A stretch of DNA of 58,817 bases from Candidatus Thorarchaeota archaeon (GCA_011365025.1 RDOF01000002.1:178792-237608), one strand, 5' to 3'; positions 43,687-52,267 are shown, counted from the first letter of the stretch. Program-made: numbers and translations. Notes: generated from the letters alone by a model not told the origin.

Positions 43687-44360
43687 TATTCAGACACTCC
43701 TGATAACGTCCATTCTTGCGGGGGCAGCATTTTGTAGGTTCGTGTCAGAGCATCAACAAATGCTTTTGCGAAATTCGAAGATGTTCTGGACCGACCTTTT
43801 GTAATGGACCACACATCTTTCAGACCTGCAATCCGAAGCACAATCTTGCCTACATCTGCAGTCACGAGACCAGTACCTTTTGGTGCAGGACGTAGAGTGA
43901 CACTAACGGACCCCGAGGCTCCAATCGCTTCAAATGGTATGCTATGCGGCTCACCACATCTGCATTCCCAAGATCCGCAGCCTCTTCGAAGTATTGTTGC
44001 ATTAAGTTTGGCCCTTGATTCTGCCGCACGCACAGCTGGGACAAACTCCGCAGCCTTACCTATGCCTATGCCAATAATCCCTTCTCCGTTTCCAACAACG
44101 ACAGTTATTCTGAAGCTCTTTTGTTGACCACTGTCTGACTGCCTTTGGACCATGCTTACATCAACGACTTCCTGGCGGAGGTCGGGTACCAATACATCAA
44201 TGATCTCTGGCTCCCGAATCACGTAGTTGTTATGAAATATTTCTTCTATGCTGTTGACATGTCCCTCTTTCACTAGCATTCCAAGAGATGTCTTGGGTAC
44301 CCAGTCATCCAGAGGACTCGTTTCAGGTTTTGGTTGACGGCGTCTTCTCTTACTCATCAT
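43686..44360 (-). CDS. rps5: Small ribosomal subunit protein uS5
   Basis: 224 residues. S5 double-stranded RNA-binding core FRITVVVGNGEGIIGIGIGKAAEFVPAVRAAESRAK, then GCGSWECRCGEPHSIPFEAIGASGSVSVTLRPAPKGTGLV, and the C-terminal DVWSITKGRSRTSSNFAKAFVDAL. It helps decoding accuracy and mRNA unwinding at the entry channel. Starts with two ATG codons at 44360. Confidence 0.96.
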   Translation of the reverse strand: MMSKRRRRQPKPETSPLDDWVPKTSLGMLVKEGHVNSIEEIFHNNYVIREPEIIDVLVPDLRQEVVDVSMVQRQSDSGQQKSFRITVVVGNGEGIIGIGIGKAAEFVPAVRAAESRAKLNATILRRGCGSWECRCGEPHSIPFEAIGASGSVSVTLRPAPKGTGLVTADVGKIVLRIAGLKDVWSITKGRSRTSSNFAKAFVDALTRTYKMLPPQEWTLSGVSE

Positions 44361-44370
44361 GTATCAACCC

Positions 44371-45135
44371 CTATATTTTCCCTTTCTTTCCTTTCTTACC
44401 CCTTCCTCGAGATATCAGCTTCTTTGGCTTTGGCTTTCGAGGAACGGCTCTTGGCGGTGTTTCCTCAAGTTTGGGCTTTTTCTCCTTCTTAGGGGTCTTC
44501 TTAGCAGCTGGCTTTGCAGCTGGTTTCTTACTCTTCTTCTTCAAGTCGACCTTGGGAATCTCAAGCATTGCCTTCTTTGCAGCACTGAATTGCTTTGGAA
44601 TGGTTGTTATTGTGGTCTTCTTCTTACCAAGGATCGAAAAGTTGTATCCATCTCCCGGATTGTCGCTGTAGTACTGGTACGCATCCACAATATGTTTGCC
44701 TGAGATTCTCTCTTCATCAGGAATGACTTCCTCATCATGAGGCACATCCAATCCAGCATCAATTGCTCCCTTTAGGGCACCATAAACCTTTGAGCCCTTA
44801 ACTGGGGGAATCAATCCGATGTCTAGTACCGCGGCGTCGACTCCTCTTGCCTTTGCCCGAAGGGCAGCGAGAAAGCCGGTTAGATATGCCGCTGGAAGAT
44901 TGGACTTTCCAGCATCCCAGCCAAACCTTACTAGCTCGGTCGACTCAGCTGAAGCAACGGTGATATCGCCGGCAACATTCGCTGTGATGACCTGAACTAT
45001 TGTTCTGTTATTGGTCTTTCTTATCACTAGTCTTGGTCTTCTAGAGAGCAGTAGTCTTCGTCTTCTGTAATAGTTCGTTTTACCTTCACGTCTGCGTCTG
45101 AACTTGAGCCGATATGTAGGACCTTGAGCCATCAC
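44371..45135 (-). CDS. rpl18: Large ribosomal subunit protein uL18 with long basic tail
   Basis: 254 residues against about 190-200 for most archaea. Residues 1-195 are normal uL18, the 5S rRNA binder (YRLKFRRRREGKTNYYRRRRLLLSR, NLPAAYLTGFLAALRAKARGVD, VIPDEERISGKHIVDAYQYY). Residues about 200-254 are a lysine/proline/alanine-rich extension ending GRGKKGKKGKI. The tail may reach into the 5S region or beyond the ribosome surface. The start overlaps the eL19 stop by 4 bases; a second ATG follows directly. Confidence 0.95.
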   Translation of the reverse strand: MMAQGPTYRLKFRRRREGKTNYYRRRRLLLSRRPRLVIRKTNNRTIVQVITANVAGDITVASAESTELVRFGWDAGKSNLPAAYLTGFLAALRAKARGVDAAVLDIGLIPPVKGSKVYGALKGAIDAGLDVPHDEEVIPDEERISGKHIVDAYQYYSDNPGDGYNFSILGKKKTTITTIPKQFSAAKKAMLEIPKVDLKKKSKKPAAKPAAKKTPKKEKKPKLEETPPRAVPRKPKPKKLISRGRGKKGKKGKI

Positions 45136-45584
45136 TTTTTCGCCTCCAGCTTACGTTCGGAAATATAAGTGCGAAGATGTCCGGTATTCCTGAAGGCATT
45201 TCCTTTTGCTTTGAGGTAAAGGTCTCGATAGACGCGAGGTGCAATCTTCCCTTCATCTCTCAGTTGCTGCAATTCCTTCCTCATCGGACGTATCTTCATC
45301 ATCCAACGGTCTTTCTTTGAGAGCTTCGAGGTGGCTTTGCCCTTTCTCCTTCCAGGACCCTTCCTCTGTCCCTTTCTCTTCTGACGGAGAATATGACGAG
45401 CTCTTCCTCTGCTAACACCAGTCTTCTGTCTGGACTGAATGGCTCCTTCATCAACGAGTCGTCTGATGTCTTCCCTGGTAATAGCCAGAGAAACTTCGTC
45501 CTCGAAATTCGGATCAATCCAAACTCGAGACGTGCCGACCTTCATCACTTGTGCGGCAAGTCTCTTTTGAGTTGTAAGTTTCAT
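45132..45584 (-). CDS. rpl19e: Large ribosomal subunit protein eL19
   Basis: 150 residues from ATG 45584 (MKLTTQKRLAAQVMKVG), the conserved start; the 16 codons before it overlap eL32. SRVWIDPNFEDEVSLAITREDIRRLVDEGAI and the very basic RGRARHILRQKRKGQRKGPGRRKG segment are diagnostic. It forms a bridge to the small subunit. Confidence 0.95.
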   Translation of the reverse strand: MKLTTQKRLAAQVMKVGTSRVWIDPNFEDEVSLAITREDIRRLVDEGAIQSRQKTGVSRGRARHILRQKRKGQRKGPGRRKGKATSKLSKKDRWMMKIRPMRKELQQLRDEGKIAPRVYRDLYLKAKGNAFRNTGHLRTYISERKLEAKK

Positions 45585-45585
45585 C

Positions 45586-46614
45586 TTAGTCGACCTCCAA
45601 TTCATCAAGGTCTGTGAAGAGGTCTGCTTCATCTACAGCCTCTGGTGCTCCAGGATTCAACACTCTAAGAAGCAGAGTATCCGCCTTCCTGATGATTTCC
45701 TGACGCTTTCTCATCCCTACAGCTGAACTGATTCGGACTGCATGAATATCTGGGTCGAGGCCTTCTAGATCGTTGGGACGGTGTACGGGGACCTCAATGA
45801 ACCTTGATGGATGCATTCCTCGAACCGCTTTCGGCTTGCGATATCCTGAAGAAACCATAGCGATTCTTCCCTTTGTCTTCTCCCTGGTAGCGCTATCGAT
45901 TCCTCGGACTTTTCTCCAAGAGCCACTCAATCTTTTCCATCGGTGGGCATGTTCATGCTTGAAGCTGGGCTGTCGTTGCCTTTTCTCTTTCGCAATTCGA
46001 AGGAGTCGCTGGTCAATAAGAGTGTCCCTTTTCGGTACCTCTCGCTTCTCTCGAGCTGCCTTCTTCTTTGGCTTCTTCTTCGCCTTCTTGGTAGGCATCT
46101 TCTTGGCTGGTTCTTCAGCCTTTGGAGAGGGCTCTAGTTCTTGAGCGGCTTCAATGAACTTGGCCGCTTGGCTTTCGCCAAGGCCTTCCACCTTTGCTGC
46201 AAGCTTGTCCGGTTTGGCCTTGGACAGGTCTCTAACCGTCTTCACGCCTGCATCTGCGAGAGCCTTCCGTGTCTTTGGCCCTAGGCCAGAAATGTCTGTG
46301 AGCTTTGGTTCCTTCTTCGGTTTTTCTTCGGTCTTCGCTTCCTTGGCTACAGACTTATCTGGCTTCTCTTCGGCCTTCTTCTTAGCTGGCTTTTTCTCTG
46401 GTTTCTTTTCGATCATCGGAGGCGATACAAGCTTTTGAGCGGCCTCGATGAACTTTGTTGCTTGAGTTTCCCCAAGCCCATCCACCTTTGCTGCAAGCTT
46501 GTCCGGCTTGGCTTGAGCCAGCTTGGCAACTGTCTTTATGCCCGCCTCTGCAAGCGATTCTTCCATCTTTGGGCCCAATCCCGCTATGTCAGTCAATTTT
46601 GGTTTCTTGGACAT
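45586..46614 (-). CDS. rpl32e: Large ribosomal subunit protein eL32 with two N-terminal HhH domains
   Basis: 342 residues; a plain eL32 is about 130. The eL32 core is residues about 205-325 (RIAKEKRQRQPSFKHEHAHRWKRL, SSGYRKPKAVRGMHPSRF, HAVRISSAVGMRKRQEII). In front lie two near-identical 60-residue helix-hairpin-helix units (about 1-62 and 97-160), each with LTDI(A/S)GLGPK and KPDKLAAKV(D/E)GLGE, separated by lysine-rich linkers. Haloarchaeal eL32 carries one such extension; the tandem copy here is unusual. An acidic C-terminus (EADLFTDLDELEVD) ends the protein. AAGGAGG precedes ATG 46614. Confidence 0.94.
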   Translation of the reverse strand: MSKKPKLTDIAGLGPKMEESLAEAGIKTVAKLAQAKPDKLAAKVDGLGETQATKFIEAAQKLVSPPMIEKKPEKKPAKKKAEEKPDKSVAKEAKTEEKPKKEPKLTDISGLGPKTRKALADAGVKTVRDLSKAKPDKLAAKVEGLGESQAAKFIEAAQELEPSPKAEEPAKKMPTKKAKKKPKKKAAREKREVPKRDTLIDQRLLRIAKEKRQRQPSFKHEHAHRWKRLSGSWRKVRGIDSATREKTKGRIAMVSSGYRKPKAVRGMHPSRFIEVPVHRPNDLEGLDPDIHAVRISSAVGMRKRQEIIRKADTLLLRVLNPGAPEAVDEADLFTDLDELEVD

Positions 46615-46627
46615 TAATGATGCCTCC

Positions 46628-47191
46628 TTAGACGATGGACTTTACCGTTTCACCCTTCCTCTTCTTTATGACATAGATGCCATCCAAAAAGACACGACGA
46701 TCTTTGTCTCGAATCTTGGTTGCAAGCTGAATGTTAGCTGCGCTTTGTGACACGTGTTCTATGTCGATACCCTCAATGATTACCTCATCCTCGGTGACTT
46801 TCACAGCCACGTCTCCAATGAGTCTGGCTTTGCGAATGCCACGCTCTCCGATGAAATTCTTGATATACAACTCATTACCCTTGACTTCTACTGTTATGGG
46901 AAAGTGGCTATAGACAATCTTCATCTCGTAGGTATAGCCCGATTGCACACCAATGAACATGTTGCGCAAATGCGCTAGGGCCGTGCCAACAAGGGCCTTT
47001 GACCTTTTTCGGTTAATATCGGTGGATGCAACTATTTCGTTGTTCTCTATTGAGAAGCTGGTCTGCAATTCCGGAAAGGCTCTGGATAGCGTTCCCTTTG
47101 GTCCACTGATAGTGATAGTCTTGTCTTCCAGTGTGACCCGGCAATCGCTTGGGATTTCAATGCGTTTTTCGTAAACTACGCCTTCAGACAT
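46628..47191 (-). CDS. rpl6: Large ribosomal subunit protein uL6
   Basis: 187 residues from ATG 47191 (MSEGVVYEKRIEIP). The two uL6 repeats are present: TLEDKTITISGPKGTLSRAF and VKGNELYIKNFIGERGIRKARLIGD, then IEGIDIEHVSQSAANIQLATKIRDKDRRVFLDGIYV. It lies near the factor-binding site of the large subunit. An ATG at 47209 would overlap uS8 and is less likely. Confidence 0.95.
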   Translation of the reverse strand: MSEGVVYEKRIEIPSDCRVTLEDKTITISGPKGTLSRAFPELQTSFSIENNEIVASTDINRKRSKALVGTALAHLRNMFIGVQSGYTYEMKIVYSHFPITVEVKGNELYIKNFIGERGIRKARLIGDVAVKVTEDEVIIEGIDIEHVSQSAANIQLATKIRDKDRRVFLDGIYVIKKRKGETVKSIV

Positions 47192-47205
47192 CTTCAGTTC
47201 ACCTC

Positions 47206-47598
47206 TCAATATACATAGGCCAGAAGCCGGCCTCCGATTCCTAGCTTCTTGGCTTCGTTATGAGTCATAACTCCCTGTGGGGTTGTGACTATCAGCACAC
47301 CGAAGTTATAGGCTGGAAGGAATCTCTTCTCAAATCTCTCGAATCCGTCGCGCTTCACTGGGTACCTGGGTTTGATTACTCCGCACTTGTTGGTTCGGCC
47401 CATAAGCTGTATTCGGAATCTTCCTGCTCTTCCATCATCAATGTGTTCGAATTCTCCGATGTACCCTTGAACTTGCATCACTCTCAGAACCTTTTCAATG
47501 AGATTAGATGCTGGTTCAACGATTACTTCTGGCTTACCAACAATTTCACTGTTATAGATGCTCGACATTGCATCGGCAAGGGGATCTAGTAGTGTCAT
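47206..47598 (-). CDS. rps8: Small ribosomal subunit protein uS8
   Basis: 130 residues, standard. [32 protein letters not shown] and the C-terminal [32 protein letters not shown] are diagnostic. A primary 16S rRNA binder; in bacteria it also represses the spc operon. Confidence 0.97.
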   Translation of the reverse strand: MTLLDPLADAMSSIYNSEIVGKPEVIVEPASNLIEKVLRVMQVQGYIGEFEHIDDGRAGRFRIQLMGRTNKCGVIKPRYPVKRDGFERFEKRFLPAYNFGVLIVTTPQGVMTHNEAKKLGIGGRLLAYVY

Positions 47599-47614
47599 TA
47601 TTCTCTTGCCTCCT

Positions 47615-47785
47615 CTAACTGTATTTGCGGAATCCTAGCTTCTCCGCTGTTTCTCTAAAACAGCGTCTGCACATATTCAGGCCATAGGAGCGGATGATTG
47701 CTTGATGGGTACCGCATCGGGTGCATGTTCTGCTTCCCTTTCCCATCTTTTTTCGTCGCTTGGTACGATCTTTCTTGCTACTCAT
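47615..47785 (-). CDS. rps14: Small ribosomal subunit protein uS14, zinc form
   Basis: 56 residues. ATG 47785 to TAG 47617-47615. Zinc ligands C-x2-C at residues 21 and 24 (CTRCG) and C-x2-C at 39 and 42 (CRRC), with [21 protein letters not shown] at the end, the archaeal uS14 signature. GGTGACAAGTG lies before the ATG. It fits exactly between uL5 and uS8 as in other archaea. Confidence 0.96.
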   Translation of the reverse strand: MSSKKDRTKRRKKMGKGSRTCTRCGTHQAIIRSYGLNMCRRCFRETAEKLGFRKYS

Positions 47786-47796
47786 CACTTGTCACC

Positions 47797-48375
47797 TCAG
47801 AATAGATAGGTCCGTTCACGCTCCTTTTCAAGAATCTCGACGCCGAACTTCTCTGCGACATAAGCCATGCTCTCTTCGGGAGTCAGCCTATGCCTGTATG
47901 GAACTTTCGTTCTTCGTCTACGTCTGCGCTTTACCCTGTAACCAGGTCGTTCAACGCACACGGTAATATTCATGCCCTGAATGCCCAATTGTGGATCATA
48001 CTTCACATTAGGAATATCGATGTGTTCACTAATGCCAAAGGCGAAGTTGCCATCAGCATCCCAGTTTCGGACTAGTAAGACCTTTTCTTTGGCTTGTAGG
48101 GCTCTCGATAGGAAATCCTCTGCCTTTTCTTCTCTAAGTGTCACCCTGACAGCAATGGGTTCCTTCTTTCGAATACCAAAGTCTCTCACTGTTTGGCGTG
48201 CCCTTGACTGCATCGGTGTTTGTCCCGTTAGTTCCGTGAGAATAGTAGAGGCTCGGTTTAGAGGTTCTCCTCCGCCCGTGCATATATCCACAACAACCTT
48301 TGCAACAAAGGGTTTTCTCATGGGATTTTGCTCCCAGTCAGCCTTGAAGAGGTGTTCATTTGGCAAATCAATCAT
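47797..48375 (-). CDS. rpl5: Large ribosomal subunit protein uL5
   Basis: 192 residues. NPMRKPFVAKVVVDICTGGGEPLNRASTILTELTGQTPMQSRAR and the central FGIRKKEPIAVRVTLR are conserved. Binds 5S rRNA with uL18 and contacts the P-site tRNA. The start overlaps the eS4 stop by 4 bases, with GGAGGTGTTGA before it. Confidence 0.96.
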   Translation of the reverse strand: MIDLPNEHLFKADWEQNPMRKPFVAKVVVDICTGGGEPLNRASTILTELTGQTPMQSRARQTVRDFGIRKKEPIAVRVTLREEKAEDFLSRALQAKEKVLLVRNWDADGNFAFGISEHIDIPNVKYDPQLGIQGMNITVCVERPGYRVKRRRRRRTKVPYRHRLTPEESMAYVAEKFGVEILEKERERTYLF

Positions 48376-49127
48376 TCAACAACACCTCCGGCAGAGCCCA
48401 TCTCTAGTTCTGGTTTGTTCTTGCCAACAACAAAAACAAACTCAAGGGCCGTTTGAAACTGATTACCATCATTGTCTTGAATCGTCACCGTACTGGCATT
48501 TGTTCCAAAGCGTCTGTCAACTTCAAGGATTTTTCCTTCGATTCCGATGTTCTTCCCTTGGCTAACAACCGCATATGCGCCCTTTTCGAGAGTGATGGAT
48601 TTCTCATATTTCTGCGATGGAATCGAAATCTTGATTGTGTCCAATGTCCTGAAATCAGAGGGTTTTGTTCCATCCGGCAGCAGTATATTTCGGCCATCAT
48701 GAAGTGTCATCTGCAGCTTTCCTCCCTGTACCATTGCCTTCTTCTCGACCCTACAGAGCTTGTAGGACGATTCCTTTTCGTCAATGGGTACAAGGCGTAG
48801 TCCACCGCGTAGTTTAGGTAAAAGTCGGTATCGCTCACCCGAGTTCTTGATTTCAATGACATCCATTATTCCAACAGGAAATCTCTCATCCTTTCGTGGT
48901 CTTCCATCGACATAGACTTGACCTGTTGATAGAATTGCCTTTACTTCACGCATGTTCTCAGCATGACCAAGAATCTCTCTAAGAAGAATCGCAAGGGGAA
49001 GGCAGTCCTCCCTGGCATGTGGTCCTGGGCTTGGCTTTACAGCGAACTTCCCGTGCTTTCTCTTAATTGGCCAGTATCTTGGCGCTGGCAGCCTTTTCAG
49101 ATGTTTCTTTTGACCTCTACGCGCCAT
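48372..49127 (-). CDS. rps4e: Small ribosomal subunit protein eS4
   Basis: 251 residues. GQKKHLKRLPAPRYWPIKRKHGKFAVKPSPGPHAREDCLPLAILLREIL is the typical N-terminus, followed by an S4-like domain (ILSTGQVYVDGRPRKD) and a KOW region near the end. The start follows the uL24 stop with no gap. Confidence 0.96.
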   Translation of the reverse strand: MARRGQKKHLKRLPAPRYWPIKRKHGKFAVKPSPGPHAREDCLPLAILLREILGHAENMREVKAILSTGQVYVDGRPRKDERFPVGIMDVIEIKNSGERYRLLPKLRGGLRLVPIDEKESSYKLCRVEKKAMVQGGKLQMTLHDGRNILLPDGTKPSDFRTLDTIKISIPSQKYEKSITLEKGAYAVVSQGKNIGIEGKILEVDRRFGTNASTVTIQDNDGNQFQTALEFVFVVGKNKPELEMGSAGGVVE

Positions 49128-49514
49128 CTATTCGCCCTCCGCCATCTTGATCATCTTCCTGTCGAGTACTCTTTTACGATCATCATCCAGTTCCAGCTTT
49201 ACTAGCATCAAGTTTGAGGGATGTACCGGAATTTGCGCCTCTTTACCATCAGCTTTCGTTGTTGTAGCATTCTCAAGGTATATTCGCACTTTGTTGTAGT
49301 CTATCCCAACTATCTTGCCCTCGGTATCCCTGAATTGACCCCGCATTATCCGAACAAGGTCTCCTTTCTTGGGTACTAGCGATCTAATGCCGTACTCCTC
49401 TTGTAGGAACTCGTCTGTTCTGCATTTCAGCATCTTTTTATGCGAATGAATTGGGCCCTTGTGGATTCGACGCCTCTGTTTTCTGGGAGATTTCGAGCTT
49501 GGTTTCTTTGTCAT
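49128..49514 (-). CDS. rpl24: Large ribosomal subunit protein uL24
   Basis: 128 residues from ATG 49514, chosen because GAGGT is 8 bases before it; ATG 49520 (2 bases after GAGGT) and an earlier ATG at 49529 are less likely. The basic N-terminus (PSSKSPRKQRRRIHKGP) is followed by the KOW motif VPKKGDLVRIMRGQFRDTEGKIVGID. An early 23S rRNA assembly initiator. Confidence 0.95.
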   Translation of the reverse strand: MTKKPSSKSPRKQRRRIHKGPIHSHKKMLKCRTDEFLQEEYGIRSLVPKKGDLVRIMRGQFRDTEGKIVGIDYNKVRIYLENATTTKADGKEAQIPVHPSNLMLVKLELDDDRKRVLDRKMIKMAEGE

Positions 49515-49525
49515 TGTCATCAACC

Positions 49526-49948
49526 TCATACTATCTTTGATGCAATAGCGGCGACCCTGGGCCACTTGAGAGTGACTTCCCTCGCCATTGGTCCTCGCAA
49601 CTCGGAGCCCTGTGGTTCACCACCTGGCTTTATCAGGACGGCAGCATTGTCCTCAAACTGCATCCAAGTTCCATCAGGGCGTCGATATGGCTTTCTTTGT
49701 CTAACAACAACCGCCTGCAGCACTTGCTTTCTGAGCTCTTGTTTGCCTTTTGTAACGGCAACATTGACTCTGTCACCTACTCCAGCTTTCCCAATCTTCC
49801 TAAGGTTGCCTTTGTACCCAAAGACTGTGATGATTTGAAGTTCTCTTGCTCCCGAATTGTCGGCACAGAGCACCTTTGCACCAACTGGAAGACCACGTGC
49901 AATTCTTGGGATGAACTTACGAATACCTCTTCCAACTTTTCTAGACAT
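49526..49948 (-). CDS. rpl14: Large ribosomal subunit protein uL14
   Basis: 140 residues. GLPVGAKVLCADNSGARELQIITVFG, GVGDRVNVAVTKGKQELRKQVLQAVVVRQRKPYRR and GTWMQFEDNAAVLI are the conserved uL14 segments. Lies at the subunit interface and is the docking point of anti-association factors such as aIF6. Confidence 0.97.
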   Translation of the reverse strand: MSRKVGRGIRKFIPRIARGLPVGAKVLCADNSGARELQIITVFGYKGNLRKIGKAGVGDRVNVAVTKGKQELRKQVLQAVVVRQRKPYRRPDGTWMQFEDNAAVLIKPGGEPQGSELRGPMAREVTLKWPRVAAIASKIV

Positions 49949-49950
49949 CT

Positions 49951-50316
49951 TTACTCCTCCACGTCAGTCTTTGCCTTTGTAACAGACACAACCACGAACG
50001 AAACTGTCTTGCTGAGTGGTCTACACTCCACTACTTTCACAACATCACCAACGCTCACATCAATACATGATGGAAGGTGGGCGTGTTTCTTTGACCGTCG
50101 CCTCTCATAACGCGAGTATTTCTTTACAAGGCTGAAGTAGTCCGTTTGAAAAGTGATTGCCTTATGCATTTTCATGCTTGTAACTATGCCTTCGAGGATT
50201 CTTCCACGAACTGGAAGATTTCCATGGAAAGGACACTTCTCATCATTGCAGGTCCTCTCTGGTGGCTCAACATTTGGAATTCCAATATTCCGAGCTTTGA
50301 TTGCTTCTTTTGCCAT
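49951..50316 (-). CDS. rps17: Small ribosomal subunit protein uS17
   Basis: 121 residues from ATG 50316, 9 bases after GGAG; the ATG at 50325 touches the GGAG and is unlikely. CNDEKCPFHGNLPVRGRILEGIVTSMKMHKAITFQTDYF and the KKHAHLPSCIDVSVGDVVKVVECRPLSKTVSFVVV stretch are the archaeal/eukaryotic uS17 (S11e) signature. Confidence 0.96.
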   Translation of the reverse strand: MAKEAIKARNIGIPNVEPPERTCNDEKCPFHGNLPVRGRILEGIVTSMKMHKAITFQTDYFSLVKKYSRYERRRSKKHAHLPSCIDVSVGDVVKVVECRPLSKTVSFVVVSVTKAKTDVEE

Positions 50317-50318
50317 AA

Positions 50319-50603
50319 CTACCATCTCCTTGTATGACGCTTCTTCAGTCGGTCTTCGGGTGACCCCTGAAGCAACTGCCCATCTACACGGACAACATCC
50401 CCATCAGGCAGATGTACATCAAACGTGCAGTTTCCTTTGGGGAGCATGACGGTTCCGTCAGTCGTCGAAAGCAGAATGACTTCTCGTGTTTCATCTGAGA
50501 TTATACCTGATCGTGATATCAGGCCGGGATCGCTTGAACGGACAACATGAGCCTTGAGTCCAATCAGTTCATGGTTGAGCAGATTCACTGGCGAAATATC
50601 CAT
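50319..50603 (-). CDS. rnp1: Ribonuclease P protein component 1 (Rpp29/Pop4)
   Basis: 94 residues from ATG 50603 (MDISPVNLLNHELIGLKAHVV); two ATGs at 50615 and 50603 are in frame, and the second lies just beyond the uL29 stop. The Sm-like fold core is SRSGIISDETREVILLSTTDGTVMLPKGNCTFDVHLPDG. It partners Rpp21 on the specificity side of RNase P RNA. Its place between uL29 and uS17 is standard in archaea. Confidence 0.95.
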   Translation of the reverse strand: MDISPVNLLNHELIGLKAHVVRSSDPGLISRSGIISDETREVILLSTTDGTVMLPKGNCTFDVHLPDGDVVRVDGQLLQGSPEDRLKKRHTRRW

Positions 50604-50604
50604 T

Positions 50605-50811
50605 CTAGATCTCACGCTCCACTTGTTTCTGAACGGTCAAGATTCGGGCTATAGCGCGTTTAACATGACGAATCCTGTAGGGATTCTCAGTTCCACCGCC
50701 AGTTGCCATTTGTACCCTAATTTCAGAAAGCTCATTGTAGAGTTCATTCAGTCGTTTCTCTCGTTCAGCTGGTGTAAGCTTGCGAATATCCTTGGCTGTA
50801 AGCTGGGGCAT
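50605..50811 (-). CDS. rpl29: Large ribosomal subunit protein uL29
   Basis: 68 residues. TAKDIRKLTPAEREKRLNELYNELSEIR and the late NPYRIRHVKRAIARILTVQKQ are the two-helix uL29 signature. Located by the peptide exit tunnel, where signal recognition particle binds. GGAGGCGATTAGGAA precedes ATG 50811. Confidence 0.96.
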   Translation of the reverse strand: MPQLTAKDIRKLTPAEREKRLNELYNELSEIRVQMATGGGTENPYRIRHVKRAIARILTVQKQVEREI

Positions 50812-50814
50812 TTC

Positions 50815-51735
50815 CTAATCGCCTCCCTCATCTAGATTGTCGAGGTCGTCCAGCTCTTTGAGAGTGTCCTCTGTCTCTTCGGGTGTTGGAATCTCCTCGG
50901 TTTCATCTAATTCCTCAGCTTTCTCAACAACCTCCGGTCTGGGAGCCGGTTCCTCCTCGTCAGAATCTGAAACTTCCTCTACAAGTTCGAGGCCATCAAG
51001 TTCTTCTAGTTCTCTAAGTTCATCGAGGTCTGTGATGCCTTCCAGCTCTTCATCGACAGCGATTTCTGCCTCTTCTGCTTCTTCCTCATCTTCCTTCTCT
51101 GGACGCTTAACAAGCTCCAGGGCTTCGGCTTCCTTCGGTTTTGGTTTCTTGACGGTGACTACTCCTGGCAATTTGGAATCCGGGCGCATAATTCTGACCT
51201 TGATGCCAATCACTCCTGGTTTCAAAATCGCTCTATCATCGGCTTCATCAACAAACAGATCTGATGGTTCTCCGGTCTTAGATACGGTTGCCTGCTTGAA
51301 TTTCTGGTAGCGTGCCCTTCGACTGGAAAGCTTCCCCTTGACAATAATTTCGCATCCTATTGCGCCTGCTCGCATAACACGCCTAAGGATCCAATAAGCC
51401 ATTCTTCGAAAGCGGACCCCTCTTTCAAGTTGTCTGGCTAGTCTTGATGCCATGACCTGTGCATTCAGCCACGGGTTCTCTATCTCGGCTACTTCCACCT
51501 GTACGTTTCCAATTCCGAACTCGGTTTCTAGAATTTCGGAAAGCTCCCTAATCTTTGACCCGCGGCGGCCAATCACAACTCCTGGCCTAGAGGCTTGAAT
51601 TACAACCTCGGTCCGCATTGGCATTTTTCGGATTTCAACGCCGCCATAGCCTGCAGAATTTAATTCTCTTGCCAAGAACTCATCAATCTTCAGCTTTCGT
51701 GAGTTCAGGTCTATGAAGTACTTAACTGCCGACAC
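50815..51735 (-). CDS. rps3: Small ribosomal subunit protein uS3 with acidic tail
   Basis: 306 residues; the normal archaeal protein is about 210-240. The KH domain (VVIQASRPGVVIGRRGSKIRELSEILE) and the C-terminal domain (GAIGCEIIVKGKLSSRRARYQKF, GVIGIKVRIM) are intact up to about residue 190. Residues about 195-306 are a low-complexity tail very rich in Glu and Asp (EEEAEEAEIAVDEELEG and similar). GTG 51735 overlaps the uL22 stop by one base (TAGTG). Confidence 0.96.
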   Translation of the reverse strand: MSAVKYFIDLNSRKLKIDEFLARELNSAGYGGVEIRKMPMRTEVVIQASRPGVVIGRRGSKIRELSEILETEFGIGNVQVEVAEIENPWLNAQVMASRLARQLERGVRFRRMAYWILRRVMRAGAIGCEIIVKGKLSSRRARYQKFKQATVSKTGEPSDLFVDEADDRAILKPGVIGIKVRIMRPDSKLPGVVTVKKPKPKEAEALELVKRPEKEDEEEAEEAEIAVDEELEGITDLDELRELEELDGLELVEEVSDSDEEEPAPRPEVVEKAEELDETEEIPTPEETEDTLKELDDLDNLDEGGD

Positions 51736-52199
51736 TAGATCACCTCTTCCAGTACAATCTCAACATGGGTCGTGCTTTCGAAGGCTGGACTACTTCTGCC
51801 AAATGCCCTCTCGATATACTTCTTGTAGGTTCTACCTCTTGATGCAGCCGCATGAATTACTCGCAATCGGTCAATATCCAGACCTTTGCTGTCTGCGTTT
51901 GCCTCTGCATTCTTCAATATCTTCAGGATATTTTCCGAAGCTCTGACCGGATGACCACCCGCCGCCCATTTCTTCATTCCTGAATGGTGTCCTCTCTTCT
52001 TCTTATGACGCCTATAGGGAATCCAAGTTTTTTCTTGAATTACATTCTCAAGCAGCTCTATGGACTTGTCAAGCATCATTCCTCGAATAGCGTTGCAGAC
52101 TTCTCGGCTCTGCTTCGGGGAACAGCGCAGGTTTCTACCACTAGCTACAGCTGTCCTATCTGGGTCGATGCCTATGATGCTATATCCGTATGTCGGCAT
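51735..52199 (-). CDS. rpl22: Large ribosomal subunit protein uL22
   Basis: 154 residues from ATG 52199 (MPTYGYSIIGIDPDRTA); GGAAGG lies about 9 bases upstream. The frame is open 12 more codons to 52235. SPKQSREVCNAIRGMMLDKSIELLENVI, GWHHSG-like RRHKKKRGHHSGMKKWAAGG and the basic C-terminal RVIHAAASRGRTYKKYIERAFGR region are conserved. It lines the exit tunnel. It is the first gene of the minus-strand ribosomal operon; uS19 would be expected ahead of it but is absent. Confidence 0.95.
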   Translation of the reverse strand: MPTYGYSIIGIDPDRTAVASGRNLRCSPKQSREVCNAIRGMMLDKSIELLENVIQEKTWIPYRRHKKKRGHHSGMKKWAAGGHPVRASENILKILKNAEANADSKGLDIDRLRVIHAAASRGRTYKKYIERAFGRSSPAFESTTHVEIVLEEVI

Positions 52200-52254
52200 G
52201 TCGGCTAACCTTCCGGTGTTTTTCCCATTCGCCACGTAGATGGCTTAGAGATGC

Positions 52255-52267
52255 GGATTTTTATCGC
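52255..52267 (-). promoter_or_regulatory. Proximal TATA-like box of the uL22 operon
   Basis: GCGATAAAAATCC on the minus strand, predicting a start near 52235 and a leader of about 35 bases before uL22. Confidence 0.4.

Noticed and set aside
49440..49838. 132-residue plus-strand open frame
   Set aside because: It lies entirely antisense to uL14 and uL24, whose protein sequences are unmistakable.
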